Shown here: positions 1 through 10,385 of the stretch, piece by piece
Layout: each line of letters starts with the position of its first letter
Position numbering within the stretch: position 1 is the stretch's first letter
Assembly (NCBI GenBank): GCA_963575745.1
Contig: CAUYUJ010000380.1
Location: 1 to 57,500 of the forward strand
Direction of reading: 5' to 3'
DNA: 57,500 nucleotides
From: Prorocentrum cordatum
Taxonomy: Eukaryota; Sar; Dinophyceae; Prorocentrales; Prorocentraceae
The notes under the pieces: generated by a model
Databases searched by the model: none
What the model was told of the DNA's origin: nothing
What the model saw: the letters and a program-made list of their open reading frames with translations, nothing else
Position numbers and translations under genes: made by a program

Positions 1-76
1 GGAGGAGGAGGAGGAGGAGGAGGAGGAGGAGGAGGAGGAGGAGGAGGAGGAGGAGGAGGAGGAGGAGGAGGAGGAG
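1..76. repeat. (GGA)n microsatellite at window edge
   Basis: An almost pure GGA trinucleotide array begins at base 1, so the array is cut by the window edge. It ends in degenerate purine sequence near 110. Confidence 0.97.
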
Positions 77-1590
77 TGGGAGGACGGAGGAAGAGAAGGG
101 AAGAGGAGGCGTGAGATCTCGTTGTGCGGTGCTTGCCGCGTCGGGCGGGGGATACGCAACATGCACCCCGGTTCGCAGTGCATCTGCATTCAGTGGGGTT
201 TGGTTTTTTGCGTGACATCGCGTCTACCATTGGAGCATTGCACCCAGCTTGCCAGCGTCGCTCCGCCAGACAGTCCGGCCATCCCACGTCGGGCGCAGCC
301 AGTTGACCGATGTGCTGCTGTGCGCGCCCCGCCGGTCGGGGTCGGGGGCGGGAGCTCCGCGCGGAGGAGGCCTCGCGCCGTGTGCGCAGCGCCGAACGCG
401 GCACGCGGGCGGCTGGCGAAAGCATCGAGCCTTTGCTCCGAGGATGGATTTTGTCCGTGTCCATCACCCTGGTAGACCGACCTTCCTGTGGACCTCGGGA
501 GGCGGTGGACACGGGCACGTTTGGGCCCCACTGGGGGAGGCGGTGGGCACAGACATGTTTGGGCCCGACGGTGGGGCCCAGCGTCCATTTCCACCGCCCA
601 CAGGTCGCAGGACCTCGGTTCCCCAGGCTGTGGATACTCAGATGCGCAAGAAGCCGTGCTCTGGATAGGTTCCGAGATTTCCAGGTTTTCCTGTTGTCCC
701 GCGCGACCAGGGATTCATGGCCGAGTACGGATGGCCGAAGATGCGCCCGATACTCATTCTGAGCCAATCGTATCATGGCTTTTCCTTCGCCCTGGATATG
801 GATAGACCCCCGCTTCGCGTGCGTCATCCCCGGGGGGCGTCTCCAGAGTTGGCGCTTCGAGGGGGTTGGGGAGGGGGTGCGCCGACTGGTGCCGAGAGCC
901 AAGTTCCTACGCCTGGTGACCAAGTCTGTGTCCACCACACACCCCTCGCCCGTGCAGTCAGCGCGCACTGTGAGGACACGCGGTTTCCCTAGGGTGCCTT
1001 TGCGTCCTTGCCTCTTCGGCCCCTCCTTGGCCGTTTTCGTTGGCCAGCCTCTCAGGGCACCCTTGGGGCTGATGGCATCCAAGGCCCTTGCGTCCGTGCC
1101 GCGCGTCCTTATGATCAATTTGCGCCTCTCTGCTGCCTCCAACTGTGCACGACAGTGGATGCGAAGCCTGGCTCCGTGGGCTGGATGTGCATCCGTGCCC
1201 CGTGCCCCCGCTTTGCCCCCCCCCCCCCTCGTGGGGTATGGGCGCGAGCAGCGATCGCGCGTGCGCGCACAAGTCCACGACGTCAGGCTGCGCGTGTCCA
1301 GTCGACTGCTCTCCGCCTGGGACGTGCTCGAAGGCCCGAGAAGGGAGCGGCCGGTGCCCAGGCGGGGCAGGGTGTCGGCGAAGGGCACTGGACGAGGCCT
1401 GCCCTCCCGAGCAGCCAGGCCTCCGCGTCGCTCCCCCAGCCTGCGAGACGTCGCCACGGCGGCGCTCAAGGCTTGACGCCGCCAGCCATGCGCTGTAGGG
1501 AAGCCGCGATCGTTCAAGGCTGAAGGGTCCACGCGGTGTCAGGAGCCAACGCCGAAAGCGTGTCACGACACCAAGCAGGCCCAAGATGAT
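77..1590. other. Unassigned GC-rich stretch, no supported gene
   Basis: Overlapping ORFs exist in several frames on both strands because the sequence is GC-rich and stop-poor. None shows a recognisable domain. A short direct repeat sits near 498-575, where the motif GGAGGCGGTGG followed by TTTGGGCCC occurs twice about 40 bp apart. I see no splice-bounded exon or RNA gene. Confidence 0.5.
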
Positions 1591-1599
1591 AATACAAAT

Positions 1600-1666
1600 A
1601 TAGACGAACATATATAGATATATGTATATACGTACACGCACACATTTATATACATATATCTAACAC

Positions 1667-1703
<37 letters not shown>

Positions 1704-1704
1704 C
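1600..1704. repeat. (TA)n-rich microsatellite
   Basis: Alternating TATA/TACA sequence with an uninterrupted TA run near 1670-1698. It is a sharp AT-rich island in GC-rich surroundings. Confidence 0.95.
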
Positions 1705-1799
1705 CCTTTTCGAATTTGATCATAGCGGAAACCTCGGGTGACCCCCCCCTACACAAGTTCGGCCCTGGGCGCTCCCATCGGGAAGAAATTTGGGTTTTC

Positions 1800-2330
1800 G
1801 GTTCCGGGAGCCCCTTCAGGCCGCCCAAGACCGCTCCAGAACGCCCATGCTGGTCTCAGGGCGGCCCAAAAGGCCTCCAAGACGCCCCACGAGAGCCCGA
1901 AGATGGCCCCCAAGAGGGCGCCAGGCGCCAAAATTCATCGATTTTCCTTAGCAGTTCGACCGATTTAGACGTTCTCGTTTTGTCGAGCTCCCGACCGCGC
2001 AAGACGGCCCAAGAGGCCCCAAAAATTGCCCGAAGACGGCCCAAGTGGGTCTCAAGAGGGCCCCAAGACGGCCCAAGAGGCCCCTAAAACGGCCGAAGAG
2101 GGCCCCAAGACAACCCAAGAAACCCCGCAATACGGCCCAAGAGGGCCTCAAGAAGGACAACCCGAACTAACATTTCGAGCTTTTCCCCCCAACATGGCCC
2201 CGGAGACCGCCGAGGGGCCCCCAAAGACGCCGCCAGAGGACCCCCAGAGGCCCCCAGGAGGCTCCCCAAGCCCCCAAGGCGTCTTCAAAAGACGCCCTGG
2301 GTAAGCCCCAGAAATGCTTCAATCATCTGA
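1800..2330 (+). repeat. CAAGAGGGCCCC-type minisatellite (P1)
   Basis: Degenerate tandem copies of an 11-12 base core of the type CAAGANGGCCCC. Translation gives shadow peptides rich in GPQDGP or KTAQEAP. The same core occurs on the opposite strand at about 8780-8920, 19400-19545, 20865-20930, 21063-21240 and 39190-39400. An AT-richer spacer near 1930-1985 resembles the spacer in the copies at 19.5 and 21.2 kb. Confidence 0.8.
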
Positions 2331-2755
2331 TCTCGGGGACTCCCAAGAGACCCCAAGAAGTCTTCTATAGAGGCCTCTGCAAGTCCCTCACGTTCCACAG
2401 GTACCAACTGCAACGCAGGTTTCGGAGGCCCCACCGGTCCCGCACGTCCCACATGTACGGAATCTGGCAGGGATGGGGAGGGTGTGTGGTATATCGAAAA
2501 ACTTGAGAAATATAGTCCTTCTGTGATCACGCGTGTGCGTGGTTTGTTTTTGCAGCATGCGCGCTCAGATGCAGCGGCCATGCAGCCAGCGTCGGTCCGA
2601 CGTGGAACATGCCCGGCGCGCCAGGCTGCCAGAACGCCCGCGACTGCCAGTGCCTCCGCCCCCCCCGCGCCGCGAAAGCCTCGCCGCGCCCACGGCTTCG
2701 GCCCGGAGGAGTGGGTTGCTCGGGAGGGGGGGAGGGGGTGGGAGGACGGTTGTGG
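2331..2755. other. Unassigned stretch
   Basis: Ordinary-complexity sequence between the minisatellite and the next purine array. Short ORFs exist on both strands; none is recognisable. Confidence 0.4.
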
Positions 2756-2759
2756 AAGG

Positions 2760-3050
2760 AGGCGCGAGGAATGAGGAGGAAAACGAGGAGGAGGGAAGAT
2801 GAGAGGAGGAACGTGAGGAACAATATGAGGAGGAAGAGGACGAGGACAAGGAGGAGGGGGAGGAGGAGGAGGAGGAGGAGGCGGAGGAGGAGGAGGCGGA
2901 GGAGGAGGACGACGACGAGGAGGAGGGAGGAAGGAAGGAAGGAAGGAAGGAAGGAAGGAAGGAACGAAGGAAGGAAGGAAGGAAGGACGGAAGGAAGGAA
3001 GGAAGGAGGAGGAGGAGGAGGAGGAGGAGGAGGAGGAGGAGGGGGAGGGG
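2760..3050. repeat. GGA array with internal (GGAA)n block
   Basis: GGA/GAC trinucleotides followed by about 80 bases of GGAA tetranucleotides (2926-3006), then GGA again. It abuts the 5' boundary of composite element A1. Confidence 0.95.
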
Positions 3051-3083
3051 AGATGATGGGAAGGGTGGGGAGGATGAGGAAAA

Positions 3084-3747
3084 CCAGTGCAAACCCAAGT
3101 CGAATCAACGACGTTGCAATCAACTCTACCGCCAGGTTCCCTCTTCACATGTCCCTGCAAGGACCTGCTTTGATTGCGGGAAGTGCCCAGTGAAAGATAA
3201 TCGTCTAAGATTTGTCAACCGTGCCAGGACACAATTCTTGGGATTTCACCGCCGCGAGTCAACGTTACTGATGCGTCCTCGCAATCCAACATCGCGCCAG
3301 AACGCAACTCCTGGGACTGCGACACCACGAATCAACGTGACTGCTGCGTTCAGACAATCCTGAATCGTGCCAGAACGCCGTTCCTTGGACTTCGAACACT
3401 GCGACCCCTTGAAACTAACGCAAACTTTTAGGACGAATGTGCGTAGCGCAAAGACGAGAGCCAAACGTCGACAAGGAGTCGCCCTCCATCCACAAAACGA
3501 CTGCAACTTTTCAGGCGAATGTGCACGGCGCAACGGCGAGAGCCACAATTTGAAAAGGGACCGCCCTCCATCTTTGAAGCTGCGCAACCGCTTAAGACGA
3601 ACATGTGCGTCTCTAAGGCGAGAGTCACAGGTTGAAAAACAAGGAACTGCCTTCCATCCTTAACTGCTGCAAGATTCTAAGACGAATGCGCACGGCGCTA
3701 ATGCGAGAGGCACATGTTCAAAACGGCTCGCCCTGCATTCTTGAAAT
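3084..3747 (+). repeat. Composite two-module repeat A, copy 1 (3'-truncated)
   Basis: Starts with the shared head CCAGTGCAAACCCAAG immediately after a purine array. Module 1 follows: units beginning GYGCCAGRA at 3221, 3294 and 3367, an exact 73-base period, each carrying TTCCTGGGACT and ACCRCGAATCAACGTGACTG. Module 2 (about 3425-3735) has units of roughly 82 bases carrying GGCGAGAGCCACA and CGCCCTCCATC. The shared tail with GTGAGGAAGTCTCAGGCG, seen in the other copies, is absent here; the element runs straight into a GGA array. Noncoding: the unit lengths are not multiples of three and no frame stays open. Confidence 0.85.
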
Positions 3748-4020
3748 AAGAGGAGGAGGCGACGGAGGAGGAAGAGGAGGAGGTAGAGGGGACAGAAAGG
3801 GAGGGAGGAGGAGGAGGAGGAGGGGGATGACTAGGGGCGGCAAGGGGAGGGGGAGAAGGAGGAGGAGGAGGAGGAGGTGGAAAGAGGAGGAGGAGGAGGA
3901 GGAGGAGGAGGAGGTGGAGAATGGAGCAAGAGACGGAAGGATGAGGAGGACGAGGAGGAGGAGGAGGACGAGGAGGAGGAGGAGGAGGAGGAGGAGGAGG
4001 AGGAGGAGGAGGGGGAGGAG
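3748..4020. repeat. (GGA)n array
   Basis: Interrupted GGA repeats directly joined to the 3' side of composite element A1. Confidence 0.95.
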
Positions 4021-4597
4021 TTTAGGTGTAGCGGCTATGTCGGTGACAGGCGGCAGACATCTACCTGAACTGGCCTGGAAGAGCTGGCTGCTTTTTGGCC
4101 TGCTGCTCGCCCAGCTCAGCTTTGCTGTAAGCTTGCACCAGAGGACTCTCGAGAATCCAACCAAGTACTTGCTCTGCTTACCTTCCACACGCCTGGGGCA
4201 CTCCTTGGCGGAATGAGACAGCTGCTGAGCTGCATCAGACCCACAGGAAGTACAAAGCCAGAACCCTCAACCCCGCGTGAAATCTCTTGAAAGGCGGCTT
4301 CCATGAGCGAAGCCCCTATCGACGTGCACCCTCCGCCCGGGGGGGGGCTCCAACAAGGAGCCGTCCATAGCAACTGGGTCAGAGCACGCCTGTCCTGAGG
4401 CACGCGGTCTGCCCAGCTCTGGTCGACCCCCCATCCCTGGAGCGCCCGCTGCGATCCTGCTCACCGGCTGGTGCTGGGACTGGAACGTAGCACGTACAGA
4501 CGCGGCGGGCGGGCGAACGACGGCTCTCTCTTTTTTCTCTCGCGCCTGCGGCCAGAGTTGGCCCCCTCAACTTCCTCCGCCTTCAAAGCCTCGATGC
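4021..4597. other. Unassigned stretch
   Basis: No recognised gene or repeat. Short ORFs on both strands lack domain signatures. Confidence 0.4.
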
Positions 4598-4787
4598 TCG
4601 AAGAAGAAAACAGGGCATAGACATAAACTGGCGGCGCTCCGCGCGGATTTCTTGGATCTGCGCTGGGCTCCCCTGGCGGCGCCTCGGGCGCAGATCCAGC
4701 GCAGATCCCAGGGAGGGGGGGTCCAGCGCAGACCCAGGAAATCCGTGCGGAGCGCCAGCAGTTTATGTGTGTGGCATTTTTTCTTCT
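4598..4787. mobile_element. Foldback/MITE-like element, family C copy 1
   Basis: Terminal inverted repeats: the left arm TCGAAGAAGAAAACAGGGCAT followed by ACATAAACT and GGCGCTCCGCGCGGATTT is mirrored by GAAATCCGTGCGGAGCGCC, AGTTTATGTGTGTGGC and TTTTTTCTTCT on the right. The centre is a GC-rich GGCGGCGCCTCGGGCGC core. Too short to encode a protein. Flanks carry only a weak GATG direct repeat. Confidence 0.75.
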
Positions 4788-4997
4788 AGATGTGGCTTTG
4801 TATGCTTCTCATCTGGACCTGGAACGCCAGGTGCTCGACCTGGTGGCACCCGGCGCAAGGGGCTGCCGGGAGCCTCTCGCCACCTCAGCTCCGGCAGCCG
4901 AGAGCGTGTCCGCCACCGTGCTCCCAAGGGCCGAGTGCCTTCGGGGAACGGCCGTGAACGATGTCGGCCGCCTCCTGGTGGTGGCAGTGGGAGAAAA

Positions 4998-5180
4998 TCG
5001 AAGAAGAACAAAACGCCATGAACATAAACTTTAGGCGCTCCGCTTCGATTTCTTGGATTCGCGCTGGCCCCCCAGGCGGCGCCTCCGGCGCCGCCCCTGG
5101 CGCCCTCTGCCCCTGGCGCAGATTCAGGAAGTCCGCGCGGAGCGCCAAAAGCTCACGTTTATGGCGTTTTCTCTTCTTCT
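4998..5180. mobile_element. Foldback/MITE-like element, family C copy 2
   Basis: Same structure as copy 1, 211 bases downstream. The left arm (AAACGCCATGAACATAAAC, then GGCGCTCCGC) is inverted at the right end (GCGGAGCGCC, then GTTTATGGCGTTTTCTC). The hexamer AGAAAA lies directly outside both ends (4992-4997 and 5181-5186) and is a plausible target-site duplication. The centre is again GC-rich. Confidence 0.8.
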
Positions 5181-5186
5181 AGAAAA

Positions 5187-5593
5187 GCAGCGTGCAATTG
5201 AGAGAGAGAGAGTCTGTCCGCGAACATCTGTCCAATCCGCCAGCACATCCCTGCCTCGGGCCCAGGAGGTTGATACCCGAGGCCCTACTAGGCCAAGGAC
5301 ACCTCCTTCATTGCTGGTCACGTGCGCCGCCGCACCGTCGCATCCTCGAAGTGTCAGATCTGGTGCCAGCAGCTCCCCTCTCGCGACCGTCTGCCCGCCT
5401 GCCTCCAGGGAGAGCTCCCCACATATCGAAAGACAAGTCCACCTCGCTGGGTCACGGAAGACTGCCAGCCCGTTTCCCACACGTCGGAGACGAGGGTGAC
5501 CCGCTTACGTCCCCGAATGCAAACAAGGGCTGGTCAGCCTCACCATTATCAAAACAACTATTGTCGAATTCGTTGTTTGTCTCGTGCCATCCC
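5187..5593. other. Unassigned stretch
   Basis: Sequence between foldback element C2 and the retroelement region. It begins with a short GA run (about 5200-5212). No supported feature. Confidence 0.4.
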
Positions 5594-6337
5594 TTATGCT
5601 CGGGGGGGGTACACTGCTAGCCATGGCGTGGGTATCGGCCCCCGCGTCCAGAAGCATGACTCCGCCTTCCCCTCAGCGGAGGCCTTCGAAGAAAAAGCGT
5701 CCGTCATCTCGTTGATGGGATGGCTCTTGCACTTCCCCTCACAGTCCCAAACTCTGCGCAACGCCGTCTCATGCTGCTGACTGCGTCTGGCACACACCAA
5801 TGGAATGGTCTGCTTCGTCCTCGTAGGCCTCTGTGCTCGAGGCCATGGTGCGCCGACTGGAACTGTAGGAAGGATACCTGCCAGACGTCGCCTTTCTAGG
5901 GCCTGCTCGAGGTGCCTCAGAAGCCTCCTGTATGTGAAATTGCACACCCTGCTCCATGCCTGAATCCTCAAAATGAACAGCTGCCTGAGCCCACAAGCCC
6001 TGAACTGATGCATCGCATTCGTCGACAAAGCGTGTTGGGCACATCCAAGCCCACACATCCAGCGAGTGATTCTGTCTTGAATTTCCAGCTGTGCTTCATG
6101 CCCGAGCCGTCCGTGGGCGAGGCCCAGCATGTCGGAGACGTCGGGGACCACCCCGCCTGGAACAGGTAGCTGATGACTGAACTCTGTGGCACGCTTGTGT
6201 GTCGAGCCCTCTGCACCGCTGGAGTACGCTGTAATTCGCCAACCAGATGCGGCCACGTAAACACGACACCTGGGCGGATCGAGGGCCCGGTGACCCGGCA
6301 CGACACCCAGCGGATCGGTGGCTCGGTGATAGCTCAA
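5594..6337 (-). other. Long minus-strand ORF of unknown identity beside the LINE
   Basis: A 247-codon open frame of normal amino-acid complexity on the minus strand, ending near the start of the plus-strand LINE relic. I do not recognise a domain. It has a basic, Leu/Arg-rich middle (for example RRLLRHLEQALERRRLAG) that could be a retroelement tail, but this is a guess. Its N-terminal part contains RPGVVFTWPHL, and a similar peptide, RPGVMLTWPHL, is encoded on the minus strand near 8012-8050. That is a DNA repeat flanking the LINE and may simply reflect nucleotide homology. Real coding status is uncertain. Confidence 0.2.
6247..6290 (+). repeat. 40-bp direct repeat flanking LINE (left copy)
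   Basis: ATGCGGCCACGTAAACACGA followed by CACCTGGGCGGATCGAG recurs at 8012-8055 with only a few mismatches, 1765 bases away, in the same orientation. The pair brackets the LINE relic. Confidence 0.8.
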
Positions 6338-6339
6338 AC

Positions 6340-7915
6340 CTGATAGTTAAGACAAATTCATGGACTCAAACACTGCACCGGGGCGCTGGGAAGAGATCTG
6401 GACATACTGCAGACCACGGCAGCATAGGCACGGCAGACTTCAAACTTTACATAGGCAGTTAGTTGCAAGTCATAAGCGCGCTGACATTATGGCAACATAC
6501 TTGGAACAAGGGCAATGGAAAGCACATTCGGCACATTTGATTGACAACGAAACCCTGGGACCGACCCTTCCCGTCGACGAGTCAGCTTTTACCATCCAGG
6601 AGGTGGGGAATGCTGTGCGGAAGCCAGCCACGTACTGGAAAGCAGTATCACAAACACCTAGCGGGCTGAAGTGGGTGGGTTGAGCATAAAGTTCCCGAAG
6701 CATGTCGGCATGCCACGGTGAGCACAGTATACAAGAACAAGGGACCTATCCACATGTGTGACAACTTCCGGTTGACTATGCGAGGCGTGCAAGCTACATC
6801 GTCTTCGACAGGCAGTCGCTGAAGACTTGTTGTCGCAAGCTCAATGCCGCTTCCGCCGTGGGAAAAAGGCACACATATGCCATTCACGCACTACGGCGTC
6901 ATATTGAGCTCGCGCACGCTAGGACAGATGTTTTGATTTCATGTGTTGCATTGGGCTGGGAACAAGCATTTGGTTCCACCGACGTTGAAGCTTTGCTGTT
7001 CGTCATGTGGATGATTGTGGTTTTGCGAGACGCCGAGAACAGCTTGAGCGAAAATGGCAAATTTGACATGGCTTCTGGAAACCAGTTGGTGCTGCTGTTG
7101 TACGCCGACGACACGCTCCTCATCGGGAGAAGCCAAACTAGCTTACAGCATCTCCTCGACAGCATCGTTTTGGCGGGGGCGCAGGCTGTAATGGAACCAC
7201 AAGGAGACACATTCCAGATGAGCAAGATAAGCAATGGCGTAACCCTGATGACACCAGCTTGGCACATGGTTGCAAAGAAGCAACGCGTGACACTCTTGGG
7301 TGCCGTTCTATACAATGATGGGTAGTTGGGCACCGATTTCTACAAGAGAGTCGGGGCAGCCTGGGCCGAAGTCTCGAAGTGTGGCAGAGCATGGAAGCAC
7401 ACAGCCTTAAGACATTGGCGAACACTTGATCTATTCCAATCGTTGATGACATCCCAAGTCGTGCATTCCTTAAACACGGCTTGGCGAAACAAGGTTTCCA
7501 TGACAAAATGATGTCTTTCAAGCCAGACGTTTACGAATACTGCAACATATGCCCCCCGCCTTTCTTACGCGAGTGTCCAACAGCCAGGTGTGGGAGCAGG
7601 CAGGTCGAATTCAGTACGTCGAGCATCTTCTTGCACACCAGAGCCGACGATTCTGGAACATTGGCCATGCTCCAAATGCAGACTTTCTTCGACGACTCAC
7701 TTTTCAGCCGGACTGCTTCAATTCAATTGTGGGTGAATATCAAAGGAGAAAAAGCAGACCCGAGCAGGAAGGGGCCAACTGCGTGCACATGGTTTTGGTT
7801 GTTCATCATGGCCTGAAACACACTTGGCTGCAACGCCTGCAGGGCCCCATCGAATGGCGAACTATTGCGAAACGTGTTGCGAACAGTTGTGGTGAAGGCG
7901 ATTGCCTGTGACACT
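6340..7915 (+). pseudogene. Decayed LINE (non-LTR) retrotransposon: pre-RT, RT and C-terminal domain
   Basis: Remnant of a non-LTR retrotransposon polyprotein, which would act in target-primed reverse transcription. Parts are seen in order, broken by frameshifts and stops. The pre-RT segment (6362-6683) includes TAPGRWEEIWTYCRPRQ. RT motif 0/1 lies at about 6718-6785 (VYKNKGPIHMCDNFRLTM). The QxxFRxGK-like segment near 6825-6870 changes frame. The catalytic palm motif LLLYADDTLLIG has the YADD codons at 7101-7112. The thumb-like LLGAVLYNDG is followed by an in-frame TAG (7323-7325), then GTDFYKRVGAAWAE. The C-terminal RVSNSQVWEQAGR and HLLAHQSRRFWNIGH (7549-7700) match the usual RISNxxVxxxAG and GHxxR region after the RT in LINEs. 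The endonuclease part is missing. It shares its pre-RT sequence with the minus-strand LINE at 14.4-15.7 kb. Confidence 0.85.
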
Positions 7916-8011
7916 TTGAGTGTACATCGCATGCGATGCCTGGTGCCTTGACGTCCCACTTCTTTTCCTGGTGTCTCTTACGCGATTCGGCGCATGGTCA
8001 GCGCAGCGTAG

Positions 8012-8055
8012 ATGCGGCCACGTCAACATGACACCTGGGCGGGTCAAGAGCTCGG
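8012..8055 (+). repeat. 40-bp direct repeat flanking LINE (right copy)
   Basis: ATGCGGCCACGTCAACATGA followed by CACCTGGGCGGGTCAAGAG, near-identical to 6247-6290. It lies about 100 bases beyond the end of the recognisable LINE C-terminal region. Confidence 0.8.
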
Positions 8056-8546
8056 TGTCCCAGCAAGACCGCGAGAACCTAAGAGTGTCCCCAGGAAATA
8101 TGTACGTTGGGTCCGTGGACGGAGCCTTCGAATCGATCATGATGGAGGAGCATCTTCCCGACATCCAGTCTCCGAGAGAATCTCCGAGTTCCGTTTTGAA
8201 TTGCACCCTTGATTGGCCGAAACCGCCATGAAGCTGTTTCACCCATGCACCATCTGCCTGCTTCCCCGGCTGCTCCAATCTGGAGGAAGGATGGTAATTT
8301 CCCGCCGCCGCAGCATGCCTGAGCACTTCCTGAATAATTCTTCACGCTTCGCGTATCCCCACCAGCCCATCTCAAAACAGCAACTCTAGCGAAGCATGCC
8401 GACAGTCGTGTTTTTCAGGCGTGTTTCCGCCTGCCCCCGCATATCTCCCCTGTTCCTCCTTCCTCCCGCCTCCTTGTACATCCTCCTTGTGGTGGGAGCG
8501 GGAGAAGGACGAGGCGGAGGAGGAGGGAGAGAAAGCGCTCCTCGTG
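8056..8546. other. Unassigned stretch after the LINE
   Basis: A minus-strand frame (7862-8326) is open but unrecognised. No domain or repeat identified apart from the flanking direct repeat. Confidence 0.35.
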
Positions 8547-8745
8547 GTTTGAGTCGTTCGGGCTTCTCGTCCTGGTGTGAGTCGTTCGGGCCCTTCTTCC
8601 TGGTGTGAGTCGTTCGGGCTCTTCGTGGTGTGAGTCGTTCGGGCTCTTCGTCCTGGTGTGAGTCGTTCGGGCTTCTCGTGGTGTGAGTTGTTCGGGCCCC
8701 TCGTCCTGGTGTGAGTCGTTCGGGCCCCTCCTCCTGCCCGTCCAG
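8547..8745 (+). repeat. 25/28-bp tandem repeat GTGTGAGTCGTTCGGGC
   Basis: Seven units begin at 8547, 8575, 8603, 8628, 8656, 8681 and 8709. Each starts GTGTGAGTCGTTCGGGC and differs in a short CTTCTCGTCCTG-like tail; units of 28 and 25 bases are mixed because some lack three bases of the tail. Confidence 0.95.
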
Positions 8746-8779
8746 AAACGACGCCCAGGCGAGTAGAGGGTCGTCCTGA

Positions 8780-8925
8780 TGGGCTTTTCGGCGTCTTGGG
8801 TGCCTCGGGGGGGCCTCTTGGGGCCGTTTGGGATCCTCTTGGGGGCCTCCTGGGGGCCTCTTGGGGCCATCTTGGGGCCTCTTGGTGCCTCCTGGGCGCT
8901 TCTTGGGGCCATCTTGGAGGAAATC
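8780..8925 (-). repeat. CAAGAGGGCCCC-type minisatellite (P2)
   Basis: Reverse-complement version of the core seen at 1800-2330: CTTGGGGCC(AT)TCTTGG and CCTCTTGGGGGCC units in degenerate tandem. Confidence 0.75.
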
Positions 8926-8930
8926 GATCA

Positions 8931-9125
8931 AAGAAGAGGGGAGCTTTAATTAGCGCTGCCCCCTCAGAAGGCCAACATGGGGCCAAAACCTTAGTAAAAT
9001 CAATGATTTTGGCTTGAAAGAAGAGGGGAGCTTTAATCAGCGCTGCCCCCTCAGAAGGCCAAAATGGGGCCAAAACCGTACTAAACTCAATGATTTTGGC
9101 TTCAAAGAAGAGGGGAGCATTTCCG
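8931..9125 (-). repeat. 87-bp tandem repeat
   Basis: Units starting AAGAAGAGGGGAGC at 8931, 9018 and 9105 have a period of exactly 87 bases. Each full unit contains CGCTGCCCCCTCAGAAGGCC and ATCAATGATTTTGGCTT or close variants. Because 87 is a multiple of three, the minus strand keeps an open frame with a 29-residue repeat (APLFFEAKII... type). Confidence 0.93.
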
Positions 9126-9349
9126 TCAGTCCCCCCGTCGGGGCCACGATCCTCGTGAGGGGTGTCGAATTTTAGCCCTCCCAGGGGTCGGAAAAGGACC
9201 CTCCAACCACCCGCGAAAGGCCCCCTCCAGGTCCAGGGGGAGGGGGTAGGGGGAGGGGTAAACCCCTCCCCGAAGGGGAAGAAGGGGGTTGAGTACAGAG
9301 AGAGCTCGCTAAACCACTCACGCCCAAAGGGCTGGTGGGATTTCTGATG
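9126..9349. other. Unassigned stretch
   Basis: GC-rich sequence between the 87-bp tandem and the possible RT relic. No feature recognised. Confidence 0.35.
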
Positions 9350-10040
9350 CACGTGACGATGCTTGCCTGCACGCTGCGCGTCAAGCTCGCGCTTGACGGG
9401 ATCCTCCACCAGGATCGGCACCGAGGTACGACGTCTCGCAGCACGAAGCCTCGGGCGATGACTCGTCGTAGCACTGCCCTGGCGTCCTGTATTTTTCGTG
9501 CGCAACACGACGCTCTTGGGCGAGAAGGCCAAACTTGAATCCCGCGTGTAGTCGCGATTGTCGACCAAGCACCTGGCCAGCTGCGTCCCCACGGCGGCCT
9601 GCTGCGACCTTTTGACCGAGTGGTTGATGTCATCAATCCACAGCCGATGCGCCATGCCAACATGTGCCACGCTAAGCTCGGACATGCTGTGACCTGTGGC
9701 GCACTGGGCAAAACGCGTGCCGGCACGCAGGCTTTGTGAACTACCCTGCCTCAAGCATTTCGCTGCCATGCTGTGCTGTAGTTTTGTCCCAAGCACCTCA
9801 GCTGGGAAATCTAGCCGCAGTGCTGCCTTGGCGAGGCGTTGCCGTCCTGTCGTGTCGTAGTGTCGTAGAACATTGCAGCGTCCAATCGCCCGTTACCATG
9901 TTGAGCCTGCAATCTCACCAGCCAGCTCCTCATCAATAGACCGAAGGGGAACCTCATGCACCAATGTTCGCCTTCTGACTGCCGCATCCCAGTGTGCGCC
10001 GTTGTCGTCAGTCCAGCACCTCACGCGTTGTTCTCGTGCT
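9350..10040 (-). pseudogene. Possible decayed reverse transcriptase (minus strand)
   Basis: A run of minus-strand sequence of normal complexity, broken by a stop near 9893 and by a frame change. In the order read on the minus strand it includes TDDNGAHWDAAVRRRTLVHE, a Leu/Ala-rich stretch, CATGHSMSELSVAHVGMAH, RCLVDNRDYTRDSSLAFSPK and, in another frame, CCETSYLGADPGGGSRQ. These resemble the order QGxxxS, (V)DDxx, L-x-N-x-KS and YLGxD of RT-like polyproteins that I associate with algal retroelements, but each match is weak. It is part of a 474-codon open frame whose downstream half is just tandem repeats. It could be unrelated sequence. Confidence 0.35.
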
Positions 10041-10069
10041 TGCGACCACACTCTTGCCAAATGTGGGAG

Positions 10070-10385
10070 GAGGGGGAAGAGGAGGAGGACGAGGAGGAGG
10101 GGAAGGGGAGGAGGGGGCGGGGGAGGAGCAGGAGGAAGTGTAACAGGGGAGACCATGTTCGAGCGTGCTCCTTCCTGGGGGTTTTCGCAGTGGTTCTGGG
10201 GATCTGGGGAGTTCGTCTTGTCCCAGGGGTAGTTTTCCGGCGGATTCGCAGGCGGCTGTTGGCTGCATGCGGCCAGCATCCTCCGTCAGAGGTCCCGGGA
10301 GAGGGAGAATGAGGGAGGAGGCAGGAGGGAGGAGGGGGAAGGAGGGCAGAGGAGGAGAGAGGAGAAGGGAGGATGAGTTGGATGA
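10070..10385. repeat. Interrupted GGA arrays
   Basis: Two degenerate GGA blocks (about 10068-10140 and 10305-10385) separated by about 165 bases of mixed sequence. Confidence 0.85.

Noticed and set aside
8372-9796. 474-codon minus-strand ORF as a single protein
   Set aside because: Its C-terminal half is tandem repeats and minisatellite; only the N-terminal part may derive from a retroelement.
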